A DNA stretch of 64,000 nucleotides from Zygaena filipendulae. Lineage: Eukaryota > Arthropoda > Insecta > Lepidoptera > Zygaenidae. The number at the start of each line of letters is the position of its first letter. The stretch's first letter is position 1. Position numbers and translations under genes: made by a program. The DNA lies in NCBI GenBank assembly GCA_907165275.2, contig OU015651.1:1014501-1078500 (forward strand), read 5' to 3'. The notes under the pieces are model-generated. The model made no database searches. It saw only the letters and a program-made list of their open reading frames with translations, and was not told the origin of the DNA. This document shows, piece by piece, positions 9,820 to 21,553 of the stretch.

Positions 9820-12429
9820 TATTTTATGTTTTGGTCGTCCTCTGTCTTCACCTATCGAAGTATTAGGGCGCCTATAGATAACCGTCAAAGTAGCACTACG
9901 AAAATAATAAACAAGTTATTTAATTAAAAACAAAGAAACTCGAAGGTTCGCTATATAAAAAAGAGTAAATTACATAAATATATTTTTTTTTTTTATAATA
10001 TTTCTGAAACATTGAAGAAATGTGAAAGTGTGGAAGAAACCAAATCTGCTTAAAATTGCAACTTTTAGAGATTTTCCATAAGAATTTTTTTTTTTATTAT
10101 TAGTTTTTTAGAGTGCAAAACCCTATTTTACGTATTAAAGTTTTTTTTTAAATTCCGGAGCGAATTCTGAGGGAAAGCCGGGGGAAACAGCAAATTCTAA
10201 GGATACATGTTACAGAAGAAGCACATGTAGGTATCTTTTTAGATTTAAATTGTGTTTTTTGATCATTATAAATAACTCCCGAACCTCATGGCAGACTCTA
10301 CATTACAACACTAGGTACAAATTTAGTTTTTGCCGAGTAAATCCATTGGATTTTTCCCTCCCGACACTTTATTACATGTGTCTTGACTATAGACCTACGA
10401 CGCACCGCTTTTAGTTTTGTGTTCCTGTACGATATGAACTCCTGTACACTATTGCTAGCCTGGTACTTTACTCACAAATTGACACGTGATGTCATGTGGT
10501 GAATTCGTGTCACACACAACGCACACACAAGTCGATTAAAACCAAAATTACCCATAAAACTTGCCTAAAAGACTTGATCAAAAGTATGTTAATTTCGATG
10601 TTAAAGTTTATTAAGAAAACAAGGTATATCAATATGTGTAATTAACATTTTGAAATTTTACTTTCGACATAGTAAATATCTAATTATAACTTTTAATAAC
10701 TTATTAATTAATATAATATAAGCTAAGAGAAAACTATTTCCATTTATAACCAAGCCTAGAAATTATTTAGCCTTAAATTAAAATAATTCATTTGTTCTCA
10801 TTAATTACTTGGCACGTGCAATGTCTTGTTGCCTGGTGGTCGTTAATCGAATCATAACGGTGAAGAAAATCTGTCTCTGTTACACGCATTATTAGTCAAA
10901 CAGCCTATCTCTTTTTCACAAGGGCTCATTCCCATGACATCGTCTGGGATATTGTGGGGATATGCAATTATTCGTCTTTTAAAACAAGGTCGTAAACGTC
11001 ACAACAATGTTCATGATAAAACGACTCTATATCGATCAATTTTGAGTCGTTTTTTCTGCAAACTCAGCATTGACGTCGGGCAGAAACTATATAGATACCA
11101 AACTGGATCAAAAAATGAACAGACCATATACAATGAAACTTGAGCATTGGAATGAAAGTAAAAAGGATGCATTTCGTTTGAGCTCTCCATTTCGGGATAT
11201 TTTCTGGAATCTTACACTGAATATTAATTTGGGACCTCGGTAAGAATGCATAAAGATTGTATTGGTTTGTTAAGATAAAATGCATGATCTCCTCACAGGT
11301 TCTGTTGCTCTGGTAACCGATGCCCTTTTACACGTGACGTCATCTTATTCAATTTTTTCATGGATCGTGCATTATTTTTTGAGTAGGGGCGGTTTTAAAT
11401 ATCACTGGGGCAGCGGTGAAAGGAATTTCGAACAAAATTCTGGAATCTTAAATTGAATAATGTTATTTATTATGAAATTAAGAAACTAACCGATGACCGC
11501 AGTTTTACTCGTGTGTGTTTTAGAATTACTTCGGGAACTCTTTGTGTTGGTTGTGTTACGGGATACAAATTATTTTTTTAAAATTTAGTTGGATCTTTAC
11601 CCGAAAGAGATACATATTATTATTTCAATGCGTAACATATCCGCACATAATAAAAAAAAAAAAAACGTTTGTCTACGTAACGTTTTATTATATTGTTTAA
11701 AAATAGTGCTCTTTTAAAAAGTTGTTAAATAGCTCTATACTACAGACGTAAAATGTAACAAAATTCAATAAAATCTCTTCGATTCGCGGCACAACCATGG
11801 CAAAACTGTAATTGTTGCTTTCAGATATAAATACTAATCGATATTTAGAGTACACAGTAGGTACACACGGTGGCAAGAATGGTCGGAGAGCGTGTCGATG
11901 ACGTGGCTGCCACGTTGGATATTTAAGTTTTGGTTGCAAGATAACATTCAAATATGTGTATTTACGTATGTATAATATAATAAATAATAATTAACAGAAA
12001 GAATTAGAAAAACACAAGACTTAAACGCGAAAACTACCACTTCCAAAAAAAAAACTCCAAAAAATGTAAATACTAAACTTTTTTATGCTTAATGTAAACT
12101 TTAAATGTTTATCTTAAAAGTTTAAATTTAAACTTACTTCTGAGACAACTTATACGCAATTAACAGGATGCCAGCTTGAAATAACACATAATATGAAATC
12201 ATTTATTAATAGAAAATTTAAAGAAGTTTTTTACATAAATGTTTACTTAATCTGCAGATTTTGTTTGCCTTTATTTTATTAAAAAAAATGTATATATACC
12301 AACATAAAGTACATATATTTGGGCCACACTATTTAATTAGCCTATTTTGTCACTTTCCCGTCTATGCGCGATGCGCTCCACTTCCAGTACTCTACTAAAG
12401 TTTAGTGATTAAAAAAAAAAACAAGAATA
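9820..12429. other. Long gene-free stretch
   Basis: Mostly AT-rich with poly-T and poly-A runs near 9982 and 11650. Possible Helitron-derived crumbs occur at about 10148-10190 (GGAGCGAATTCTGAGGG). Short open frames at 10934-11285 and 11697-11951 lack coding character or splice context. Confidence 0.45.
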
Positions 12430-12595
12430 AGTACATGAGGCACGCGTCCGTGACGCATCCGCAAGGCTCCAGCGGAAGACCAGCGCCGGGTGGTCCTTGT
12501 CAGCACCCGATTTTTGCTGAGCTGGGCGCCTTTTTGGCGAAACTCAATTGAACACAATTGAAATAAAGTTATTTTCAATTTCAATTTCAGTACCT
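12430..12595 (+). mobile_element. Non-LTR retrotransposon 3' end
   Basis: GGCTCCAGCGGAAGACCAGC, then TTGCTGAGCTGGGCGCCTTT and TGAAATAAAGTT with a TTTCAA-type tail, resembles the 3' UTR of lepidopteran LINEs that end in GAAGACCAGCGC...GCTGAGC...AATAAAG. It is 5'-truncated, with no preserved coding sequence. Confidence 0.65.
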
Positions 12596-12621
12596 ACCAA
12601 TATGTCTGTTGTGTGTCGAAC

Positions 12622-12953
12622 GTGGGGAATGTGGACTACTTTTGAAAATCAAAATTCTAATTAGTCCGTCAGTTAGAAATTAAAAAAACAATAGGCACGT
12701 ATTTTTTGCTTTTTCAAATAAAGTAAAATATACAGAGATAAAGCGCATTAAAGTTTAGGGTGAGGGGGTCGTGACGTCACTAACCACTAAAACCGCCATA
12801 CAAACTGTCAGAATAGTGACGTCACGCGAAATTTCAACTCAATATATCGCCGTTATTTTTTGATTACGTAAAAAAAGAAAAAATACTTATCCAATATTTT
12901 TTAATAATCTACAAGACGGACTAAAAAGTAAAAATTAGTCAACATGCCCATTA
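12622..12953. mobile_element. MITE family B, copy 2 (inverted relative to copy 1)
   Basis: Ends are GTGGACTACTTTTGAAAATC...AATTAGTCCGTC and GACGGACTAAAAAG...GTCAACATGCCCATTA. Two TGACGTCA sites sit at 12772-12779 and 12817-12824, around a central ACCGCCATACAAACTGTC. Confidence 0.85.
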
Positions 12954-13040
12954 CGCGTTCAGTTACATTACACCCGTGAGTATCCGTGTATCATAAAACA
13001 TCGGAATGCCACGAATGGATCCACTCTTTACATTTAACAC

Positions 13041-13440
13041 TAGCTGACCCCCGCTGTTTCACCCGCGGTAATTTCGGAGTTCCCGCGGGAATTCCGGAAT
13101 AAAAAGTACCCTATGTCACTCAAAATCATTTTAGCTTCCTATAAGTGAAAGAGTTTTCAAAATCAGTTCAGTAGATCCAGAGATAGCTGTTCCCCCGTGG
13201 TTTTACCTGCGGGAAATTAGGAGTTTCCGCGAGAATTCCAGAATAAAAGTACCCTATGACACTCAAGATGGTTGTAGCTTTCTATAAATGAAAGAATTTT
13301 CAAAATCGGTTCAGTAGATCCAGAAATAGCTGTTCCCCCATGGTTTTACCCTCGGGAAATTAGGAGTTCCTGCGGGAATTCCGCAATAAAAAGTACCCTA
13401 TCAGGATCACTGTAGCTTTCCATAAGTGAAAATTTCGTTC
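13041..13440 (-). repeat. Tandem array of a 143-bp Helitron-derived unit, about 2.8 copies
   Basis: TAGCTG-type starts recur at 13041, 13184 and 13327, exactly 143 bp apart each time. Each unit holds a reversed Helitron 3' end (CCCGTGGTTTTACC-type), the GGAGTTCCCGCGGGAATTCC block, AAAGTACCCTATG, and CAAAATCGGTTCAGTAGATC. Units differ by scattered substitutions, so the array is older than the perfect duplication at 163-1356. The first unit keeps ACTAGCTG, while later starts read GATAGCTG and AATAGCTG. Confidence 0.85.
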
Positions 13441-14199
13441 GATTATGAAGCAAAAAAGACAGTAAATAGATAAACAGACCTTACTACCTATCCTTATTTT
13501 ACACATATTATTAAAAAAAAAAAAATCAAAAACTGTGTATTTCATATCCATAAGTATTTTTGCAAATATAGTTTGTTGGACATCCTTTTAAGTATAAATA
13601 CATACTTGTGTCAGGATATCCAGCTCTTCCAAATTATATAGTTTGTGATTTAAATTAAGGCCAGGTAGGTAGATACTAAAAAGTCAGAGGTAAGGTAGGT
13701 ATTATGCGAGTGTTTGCCACAATAGCGCCCGTGAAGATCATGCACATATATCTATTCACCGTAATTCTCAATGTAGAAATAAAAATAATAATAAAGCATG
13801 GACGTTATCACACAGCATCACCTAGTCCTATTAACCTAAGCAGAACTTGAACTATGAGTAAGAGTAAGTAAGATTAACAAACATATAAATAGAGTTTAAA
13901 ACTGTATCCAGAACCGTATGACGCTTTGGATGTTTTTGTAATAAAGGTTTTTTAACCTATCGGTTTGAACGAAGTGTGCTTGAGAGCAACTCTGTTAATG
14001 ATTTGGTTCGGAGAAATTAGATTAATTACGACTTTTAGTACGTAAAAGTAGGTTGAAACATTTCTCGCTGAGTGCAAAATTTATCGAAACGAAGCAAAAT
14101 GATCATTTGAACTATACGTTCCTAAAGTGATCTATATTGAGTTTATTTTTAGGTTAATGGATTCAGTCTGTCTCAGCGGAAAAAGTTGCGGGGCTTGTT
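13441..14199. other. Gene-free stretch
   Basis: AT-rich DNA without recognisable exon, repeat boundary or RNA gene. Confidence 0.4.
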
Positions 14200-14288
14200 G
14201 AAGACCATAAGCGTCGAGCTTTTTACCATAGCTTTGAAATTCGTAATTATATTATGGCATGGTATAAAGCTCGATACTCATGGTCTTC
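14200..14288. other. 89-nt imperfect hairpin, precursor-miRNA size
   Basis: GAAGACCATAAGCGTCGAGC and the following TTTTTACCAT pair with ATGGTATAAAGCTCGATACT plus CATGGTCTTC. The stem is about 30 bp with four mismatches, and the apical loop is about 29 nt. Size and shape suit a pre-miRNA on either strand, but it could also be a worn palindromic MITE. No similar copy occurs elsewhere in the window, and I recognise no known miRNA seed. Confidence 0.4.
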
Positions 14289-15655
14289 TCTGATTCTAGA
14301 ATATTCTACAGTTAGAGACAAATAGATGGTTAGTTCAGTCATATTTGAAATAGTTAAAAAAGTTGATTTCAGAATTTTGAGAAGAAAAGGACAAATTGAG
14401 AATCACCTTCAAAGTATAAACAACCAAACTTGGTTTGGTACAGTAAAAAAAACTTTCTCACTAATAGAGCTAGCTATAGATTCTGAGTTTGTATGCCGTT
14501 TCTTACTACACGAGTTTTCGTGACATATTTATTAATAGCGTAACCCACTGACCAATAAACATAATGCGATTCACCAAGAAAAAAAAAAACCTGTGGAATA
14601 GAAAAAATATTTGCGGCGACATCGTAAGCGGCCGGCATTCAGTCCGCCCTACAACTTTTAGCGAGTTGGTCGACAGCCGGCACCATGCGCCCCGCCGGCC
14701 GTGGAAAACGCAAACAATAAAAAAAAACAATGACCATGCTTAATTTACAAAAAAAAACTTTGCCAATAGTTAATATCAATTACTGTGATATTTAAAAAAA
14801 AAAAGAAAAAACTGATAAAAGCATTGTCAAAGAACAATGAAGTGCGCTTGTGAATGTTATCATGTGAATGGCTTTACGTTTTGGCGGCAAACCCGTGCGT
14901 CATTTTGGATGACAGATGAGTTTCCCGCGCTCCCGCATCAGGTGCGTTCAAGTAACACATTATGATAACACAATGAATAACGTAATAAATACCTACTGGA
15001 ATACCTATATTTTAGTTTTTACCTACGACTCTACATGTTTATTTAAATATCTTCTAAATATTATTGTCTACGGTTTATTTCACATCACGAAAAGGAAAAA
15101 ATGGATTATCTTCATCTATAAATTAGAGTAAAATACCGCAATGTCGACACAAATCGTGTCATCTCATAAAAATAAATTGCTTTGGCACCGACTAAAGGGC
15201 GTATTGGCAAATTGAGCGGTCTTCGTTTTGAATAATAACATCAAAACTGTCAACTGTGAATATTATCTCTATCTCATTAATTACAATAAGTTTATAAATA
15301 ATATCTAATGACCTGCAATATACTTACTTTGTGTGTGTGACTGGTATTTTTAAAACTTGTTTTAATCTTTATTAAATCCGAGTAAATAGGTGCATTTGAG
15401 CATTGTTGACTTTGCGGCAGAATTGATTGGATCGTGGTTAGAGGCACACGCAGTTTTTGTATCCAGTGTTAAGTAAATCGGGAAAAACACTCGTTATTTC
15501 GGGTGCCATAAGCTCTAACGGAATTCCGTATTTTAAACTGACTTCTTTGTAAAGTGAATTTGGTGTTTTACTATGAATATTTAAGTATTTGCCTGATCGA
15601 ACAAAAATTACCTACTATTCGTAAGCTTTTACGGGGTAAGAATGTTTGGATAGTT
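14289..15655. other. Gene-free stretch with a small GC-rich patch at about 14610-14705
   Basis: The patch contains GCATTCAGTC, similar to an arthropod initiator, and an ATG at 14684 that runs into a stop after ten codons. I cannot support a gene. The rest is AT-rich. Confidence 0.35.
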
Positions 15656-15890
15656 GGACGCAGATAAGCAATAACATGTTAACCCACAATACGAAATTAT
15701 TGGTTTAGAACGATTTAATGAGAGTTAGAGAACGTTTTTAAATAATGTGTTTACCTTATTACATTGTTTAAATATGTAACTAAATATTGAACATAAAAAT
15801 GTTGAAACGAAATGGCGCTATAATTTTAAAACTTTAATTTACTCAAAATTTCTCCAGTGTGGGTTAACACACTATTGCTTATCTATGTCC
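15656..15890. mobile_element. MITE family A, copy 2
   Basis: GGACGCAGATAAGCAATAAC at one end and GCTTATCTATGTCC at the other, flanked by direct AGTT repeats (15652-15655 and 15891-15894). Length 235 bp. Oriented opposite to copies 1, 3 and 4. Confidence 0.92.
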
Positions 15891-15974
15891 AGTTATTGTT
15901 TGTAACTTGCCGGTTAATCAGTGTAGACAACTTTTACAACCAAGACGGCAGAGTAATAAAATGTACAAGTGCAT

Positions 15975-16199
15975 GGACATAGATAAGCAAAAGGGTGTTA
16001 ACCCACACGGGAGAAATTTTGAGTAAGTCGTGTTTTAAAATTATAGCGTCAACATTTTTTTATGTTCAACGTTTTGTTGTTTTTAAAAAAATATAATAAG
16101 GTAAACACATAATTAAAAAACATTTTATAACTTCGAATGAAGCGTTTTGTATCAATAGCTTAATTTTGTGGGTTAACAGGTTATTGCTTATCGGCGTCC
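15975..16199. mobile_element. MITE family A, copy 3
   Basis: Both terminal repeats are present (GGACATAGATAAGCAA...TTATTGCTTATCGGCGTCC). The flanks GCAT and ATGT do not match, so the target duplication has mutated or the copy is recombinant. It lies only 84 bp from copy 2. Confidence 0.85.
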
Positions 16200-16389
16200 A
16201 TGTAGGTAATTTAGGTATAGACATGATTACTTCGCCAGATCCACCACAACAAACACATCAAACGATCTATTTATACGAACATCTATATTCTATCAAACTC
16301 GAAAACTATTTCGGACTTGAAACTCGACGTATCTGCAGTAATAAAATATAAAGGTTTTTTTGTACAACACTTGACCGCTGTTCGTGTTT

Positions 16390-16760
16390 GCGCAATCAGA
16401 AGCCACTTTGGGGTTAATGGTAGCGGGTCGTTCCGGGCCGGCCGCGATGAGTCTCTCCGTTAGGGCCATCAGTGGCGTCGCGAGGGTTGTTTCATTAACA
16501 AAAACACCTTTATTGATATTAAGATATCTGTTATGTTCTTTGTAATTTAATTTTTAATAATAATTACACTTCACTACACAGAGATCTACTTGATCCCGCA
16601 CTACGCTCTACATATCTCTCACACCTCTACACAGGTTTGATTTCACCGCATTTAGGCTTCAAAATAGAGGCCGATAGGAGTCTAGTAGAATAGTTCTTGC
16701 CTTCATATTATAAAAGGTATCATCGCATCATCATCGCGTTGACAACGCGATGAAAAAACA
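16390..16760. other. GC-rich patch and intergenic DNA
   Basis: 16410-16500 is relatively GC-rich (GGGCCGGCCGCGATGAG, GGCGTCGCGAGGG) but shows no exon with splice signals. A short perfect hairpin CATCGCGTTGACAACGCGATG lies at about 16732-16752. Confidence 0.35.
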
Positions 16761-16810
16761 TTTCAGTAGCCCCCAGCCCCAGCACACATTCACATTCACA
16801 TCATTCATAG

Positions 16811-17048
16811 CTGGGTTCTTATTCACTATGACCATAACGCGCCGCGTTAAGATAAGGCGCCACTTAAATTGCTTTTCCCTCGTGTTCAAAGAAGATTCAC
16901 ATTAAAAAAATACATTCACACAACGTTTCTTTTGACATAAAGAACATACATTTCTTATATTTTTGTATTTGGAGCGTTTGGGATTGTGTTTTTGGGACGC
17001 CCGTTATTGGGCATGAAATGTTGTTGGTCACTGTGAATAAGGGCCCTG
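16811..17048. mobile_element. Short inverted-repeat MITE (family H)
   Basis: GGGTTCTTATTCACTATGACC at the left end pairs with GGTCACTGTGAATAAGGGCCC at the right end. The body of about 235 bp is AT-rich and non-coding. No second copy was seen in the window, and I cannot define its target duplication. Confidence 0.6.
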
Positions 17049-17091
17049 ATGAAACTACCTGCAGTGACCATTACTGTGAAATAAAGCACAG

Positions 17092-17332
17092 ACGGCCGCA
17101 CTCAAAGTCGTTTTAATGATTACTTAATTTTAAGTAAAGGTTTTTAAAACGAAATTGCGGCAATCAGAGAGCGTCATGAAATTAATGTTAGTTGGCATTT
17201 AACTAAATTTTACTTAATTAGTGAAATGCCAGTTAACATTAGCTTAATTCATGTCTCTGAGTGCGGCAATTTTGTTTTAAAAATTTTTACTTAAAATTAA
17301 GTAATCATTAAGACGACTCTGAGTGCGGCCGT
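17092..17332. mobile_element. Palindromic MITE spanning 241 bp (family G)
   Basis: ACGGCCGCACTC opens and GAGTGCGGCCGT closes the element, and nearly the whole body is one dyad. Left-arm features such as TAATGATTACTTAATTTTAA, ATTGCGGCA and GTTGGCATTT are mirrored in order on the right. The arms are about 113 bp with scattered mismatches and a centre near AAATTTTACTTAATT. Transcription would give a long hairpin RNA. Confidence 0.85.
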
Positions 17333-17451
17333 AAGTAAATTAAAATAATATAAAATATGATAATAACTTTTGTCACCAACTAACGTGTCAGTTTAGTTTT
17401 TCTCTACACGGGGATAGCGATCTTGTATCATTAATTTTCTTCCGACTAAAT

Positions 17452-17738
17452 TCTTACTTAATAGGTATTATAAATGCAAATGTGAGTTTGTTTGTTTGTT
17501 ATACTTTCGATCCAATCATCATTAAATTTTGCGTACAAGGGATACAGAAAAGGACATATTCAGGTACTTTTTTTATCCCGAAATTCCACGGGAGCCGCGA
17601 ACCTCAAATACTACTATTTTCATGCGATTTTCATCAATAGATAGAGTGATTCATGAAGAAGGTTTATACGTATAGTTTATGCTGGAATTTCTCACGGGGA
17701 CTCTGAAATTACGGCGAGTGAAACCGCGGGCGACAGCT
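17452..17738 (+). mobile_element. Helitron, eroded 3' terminus
   Basis: TCTTACTTAATAGGTATTAT at the start and AAACCGCGGGCGACAGCTAA at the end match the family. The final CTAG has mutated to CTAA. The interior holds a second Helitron-like block (TTTTATCCCGAAATTCCACG), giving a longer than usual copy. Confidence 0.75.
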
Positions 17739-18095
17739 AAAATAGTGTATAATCTACAAAAAAGTATCTTCATTACGCCTTACACGAATGAACTGAAATA
17801 TATTAGCCCCAAAACTTCTAAGGCTTCTTTCTGTTAGACGATTCTCGTTTCTTGGCTAGAAACCGCCAAAAGCCTTCGCCCCGGCGCAAATCCCTGATAA
17901 TGATGTGGGTAGGAGAGATCTACGCGGCATTAGCCTTTAAAGACTGTAAATTGTCTGAATTATCACCAGGTGAGGCTCAATAAAGTTCCCCCGGGGGTCG
18001 TTTAGATAACCTCACGTACCGTCGGATCGGGCTTCACTGACAAACAGCCTGTTTCCGCAACAATTTTTTTGTATACCACCGATTAACTTATACAT

Positions 18096-18330
18096 AGACA
18101 TAGATAAGCAATAGTGTGTTAACCCACACTGGAGAAATTTTGAGTAAATCGTGTCTTAAAAGTAGGAGCGCTATTTTGTGTCAACATTTTTATGTTCAAT
18201 ATTTAGTTAAATATTTAAGCAATGTAATAAGGTAAACACATAATTAAAAAACGTTCCCTAACTCTCAATAAATTGTTCTGAATCGATAACTTAATTTTGT
18301 AGGTTAACATGTTATTGCTTATCTGCGTCC
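18096..18330. mobile_element. MITE family A, copy 4
   Basis: Terminal repeats AGACATAGATAAGCAATAGT and TTATTGCTTATCTGCGTCC, flanked by direct ACAT repeats (18092-18095 and 18331-18334). The first base has mutated from G to A. Length 235 bp. Confidence 0.92.
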
Positions 18331-18439
18331 ACATAGTACCTAGTTTGTAAACGTGCATAAATCTTGCGATTAAACGATAGGTGAATAACTTTTTAGGGTT
18401 CCGTTATCAAGGATCAAATCTGTCCCTTCTTCATGTCCG

Positions 18440-18605
18440 TTTGTTCGTCATTTTAATAATAGTAGTTTTTAAGTTCGGGACCTGGAGACCTATAATACAG
18501 GTTATCCTAGATTAGGCTCCAGATCTCCTACTTTCCTTAATTAAAACACTTTTCATGTACTAGATTTGTGGAGATGAATAAATGATATTATTATTATTAT
18601 TATTT
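18440..18605 (+). mobile_element. Possible retroposon 3' end with (TTA)n tail
   Basis: CAGGTTATCCTAGATTAGGC followed by AGATGAATAAATGATATTATT and a TTA microsatellite resembles the end of a lepidopteran retroposon. No coding sequence, and the boundary is uncertain. Confidence 0.4.
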
Positions 18606-18777
18606 TCCATGGCGACTCAGTACACTCAGAAAAAAATTATAAGGGAAAAGTGCATTCAAGTAAACCTCAACCTATATACAGAGGTGTAATCAAATTATGA
18701 AATCGCTAGATGGTACTCGGAAAATCGACAATTAAAATTGTTGGTTTGTTTAGAGCGCAAACGGTAATGTTAACAAG

Positions 18778-18812
18778 ATATAGGTAGGTATAGGTAGGTA
18801 GGTAGGTAGGTA
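18778..18812. repeat. (TAGG)n microsatellite
   Basis: Repeated TAGGTAGG units interrupted once by TATA, ending at GGTACC. Confidence 0.8.
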
Positions 18813-18930
18813 CCTATTTGTTTTGTCGAGAAGATAATTCAAGGCTTTGTTAGGAGTTCCCGAGGAACCCCAAAATCCACTTTAGTGGAATCGCGGACAA
18901 TTAGATATTATACAGCCTGTAGATATTATA

Positions 18931-19315
18931 CAGGCTGTTACAGAAAGGTGTAGTCATATTTCAAGATCGTTATCTGGTAATCCTATACCTACAATATTTT
19001 GACCGTGGTATTTAGCCCAAAAACCTTACTTTATAATTTGACGACCGAAAGAAAAATATTTATAACGACTACTTCCGTAACAAATAAACATGTCACATCA
19101 CTAGGTAGGTCATAAATCGGTTACAGATGACGAGTTCAAGATCGTCTGATGCAATTTATCACCATTTAGGTTTTTCACAGACAATAAAGACAGATCTTGC
19201 TTTTAGGGTAGGTAGTTTATTTCATCGTAATGATACTGTTATTTGCGTCAAATCATTGCAAATGATACCGTAAACATAATCGTCAAATATGACTACACCT
19301 TTCTGTATCATCCTG
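18931..19315. mobile_element. TIR DNA element, 385 bp, TA target (family I)
   Basis: CAGGCTGTTACAGAAAGGTG (then TAGTCATATTT) is inverted at the right end as AAATATGACTACACC...CATCCTG, giving about 31 bp of terminal inverted repeat. TA is present on both sides (18929-18930 and 19316-19317), consistent with a 2-bp TA duplication. Non-coding. A second TACAGCCTG-like sequence sits just upstream at 18910. Confidence 0.75.
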
Positions 19316-19865
19316 TAAACGTTATGCCATATTTCAGATTTCAGTTATTGCGGTTACAGTTACATATAGGACCACATTAAACAGATAATTTATTATACCT
19401 ACGTTATTTAAACCACAATCGCCACCTCCATAACATATGTAATGCAACCCTGGTGAGCTCACTCAAAGGTGCATTAAAAATATCAATTGTAGTACCATTT
19501 GTTATAATTGTATAAATAATTATCGTAAATTGTCCACGTTTTCCATCTAAATCAATATACTCGATAGAGTTTAATTTTTGAACGTACCTCTTATTCACAG
19601 ATCAAAACATACTTTGCCTGTGAACAAGGGTAAAGAAACGTCGCGTGATTGCAATATTTTCCCAAAGAAAACACTGTTCGAATGAAAAACATTGAATGCG
19701 AACAGCTGCTATAGGCAGGAACGCCGCCGCGCCGCCGAGCGCACATGGGCACGCGTGCATAGGAACGTAATCCTCTCATAACAATGTTAGTTTGATTCAT
19801 GTCGATGTATCTGCAATATAATAGATTACATAGTATGACATACCTTCGTGTCTTTTATTTAGATA
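19316..19865. other. Gene-free stretch
   Basis: A short GC-rich patch at 19706-19755 (GCCGCCGCGCCGCCGAGCGC) has no accompanying splice signals. Minus-strand open frames at 19404-19800 look incidental. Confidence 0.35.
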
Positions 19866-20056
19866 CTAGCTGTGCCCCGCGGTTTCACCCGCGGTAATTT
19901 CGGAGTTCCCGCGAGAATCCCGGGATTAAAAGTAACCTATGTCCTTCTCTGTACCCCTGACAACGTGCATGCCAAATTTCTTCCAAATCCGTTCAGCCGT
20001 TTTTGCGTGATTGAGTAGCAAACATCCATACTTTCACATTTATAATATTAGTAAGA
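19866..20056 (-). mobile_element. Intact non-autonomous Helitron, 191 bp
   Basis: It reads, in reverse, CTAGCTGTGCCCCGCGGTTT through TTCAGCCGTTTTTGCGTGAT to TTATAATATTAGTAAGA. The flanks are A and T, as expected for insertion into AT. Confidence 0.9.
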
Positions 20057-21364
20057 TAGTAGAGAAGATTCATAAAGAATAAGTGTAATCGTTCGTTATA
20101 TCGGAGAGTATCCGTTAGCAGAAGATATTAATAAGTAACTTAAAATATTAATAAAACTAAAAAACACGATTTAAAAGTATGGTTACTGAACTAAAAACTG
20201 AATCTAGGATCAGAGTCCGTGTGATGGCCAATGAAACGAGCCCTCACTCTATGGGGATTCGGGGCTAAGTATCTTCGACATTTTGACATTTTGTATAGAT
20301 ATAGATAAAGCCGAGAAACACAACGCTGCTGTTTTGCATTTGGACCCACGCTGACGTGCTAGTTAGGTCTGGTTTGAAATCTGACAACAGCAGAATCAAA
20401 TGTTAGATTCCCTATGCGTGAGCAACCCACCACAAAGCATTTTTCTGTCCATTATAATATGTGCAAAATGTCGGCCAACAATAGACATACCATGCAAATG
20501 CTTATTACAGCTATGCAGATAAATTGAAGGTCTGTTTCTGATTGTGTGACTTTAAAGTACCGTCAACATTAAAACTCTGACAGTCAAAGTATCTACCTAT
20601 AGAAAGTTTTCTCCCTCTTCTAAATGATAAATGAGGTGAAATTGTAGGTTTTAATCTATTAGTGATGAATTTAGAATAATGTGGATTAAGTAAAATTAGT
20701 TCATATGTATATGTACGAGTACGTATATTATGCAAGCTATTAGGTACCATTTGTTATCGCAATTACACAGTCGTTGTTTTGGATATGACCCATCTGTCAA
20801 AATGGCGTAAATAATGGCCCGGCTCGTGAAAAAAGCGGGAATTGCGACAAGATGGTTGCCAAGCTTCGCGGTCGAGGGGAACATCTGAGATATTAGTTTT
20901 ACCATAATGTAATAATATGTCCGTTTAATCTGAACATTATTCTGTTCGTATTTTTGTATACCTACCTATAGTAGGTTCCTAATTCTTTTGTTTTTTCTCT
21001 ATAACAAATTATACCTTAAGCTCCCTATTCCTGGACGCTTAATTTATTCAAATCTTTCAAAGACGCCGTCTTTTTATAAAGATTAAGTTTACTTAGCTGC
21101 TGGGAAATGTACCTACAAATTCTGATTGTCGCAACCAACGCAACAAATAAAGCGGCGGATATTCTTATAAGGTATGAGTTTTATTCTTACAGAAGTCTTT
21201 AGTAGATATACTCCGTATCTACTATTAGGCTATAATTATAGATAGAGAACAGTAGAGATAAAGAGTAAAAATAGGACTTTACTTCGCACTGCTAAAAATC
21301 GTCAAATAAAGAAATAACGTTGGTAAAAGTGGAAATAAACTTTTATACATATGTACATATTATA
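20057..21364. other. Gene-free stretch
   Basis: No exon or repeat could be supported. Minus-strand open frames at 20511-20905 lack splice context and coding character. Confidence 0.35.
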
Positions 21365-21553
21365 TCCTAACTAATATTATATATGCTATGTTTATTTGGT
21401 TGTTACTAGTTTGTTGTACTTTCAATATAACTATACTCAGCAGATCATCATGAAAATTTTGCATACCCGTTGTCAGGGGTACTAAATACATAGGTTATTG
21501 TTTGTCTCCAAATTCCAGTGGGAACTCCTAAATTAACGCGGGTAAGCTGTGGT
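21365..21553 (+). mobile_element. Helitron, eroded
   Basis: It starts TCCTAACTAATATTATATAT after A, contains GTTGTCAGGGGTACTAAATA and CAGTGGGAACTCCTAAATTA, and loses the canonical CTAG end near GGGTAAGCTGTGG. Confidence 0.7.

Noticed and set aside
13041..13440. CRISPR-like array of regularly spaced repeats
   Set aside because: The spaced units are diverged copies of one Helitron end, with no distinct spacers, in a eukaryotic genome.
14600..14720. Promoter and start codon on the plus strand
   Set aside because: An initiator-like sequence and ATG are present, but the frame stops after ten codons and no donor lies within it.
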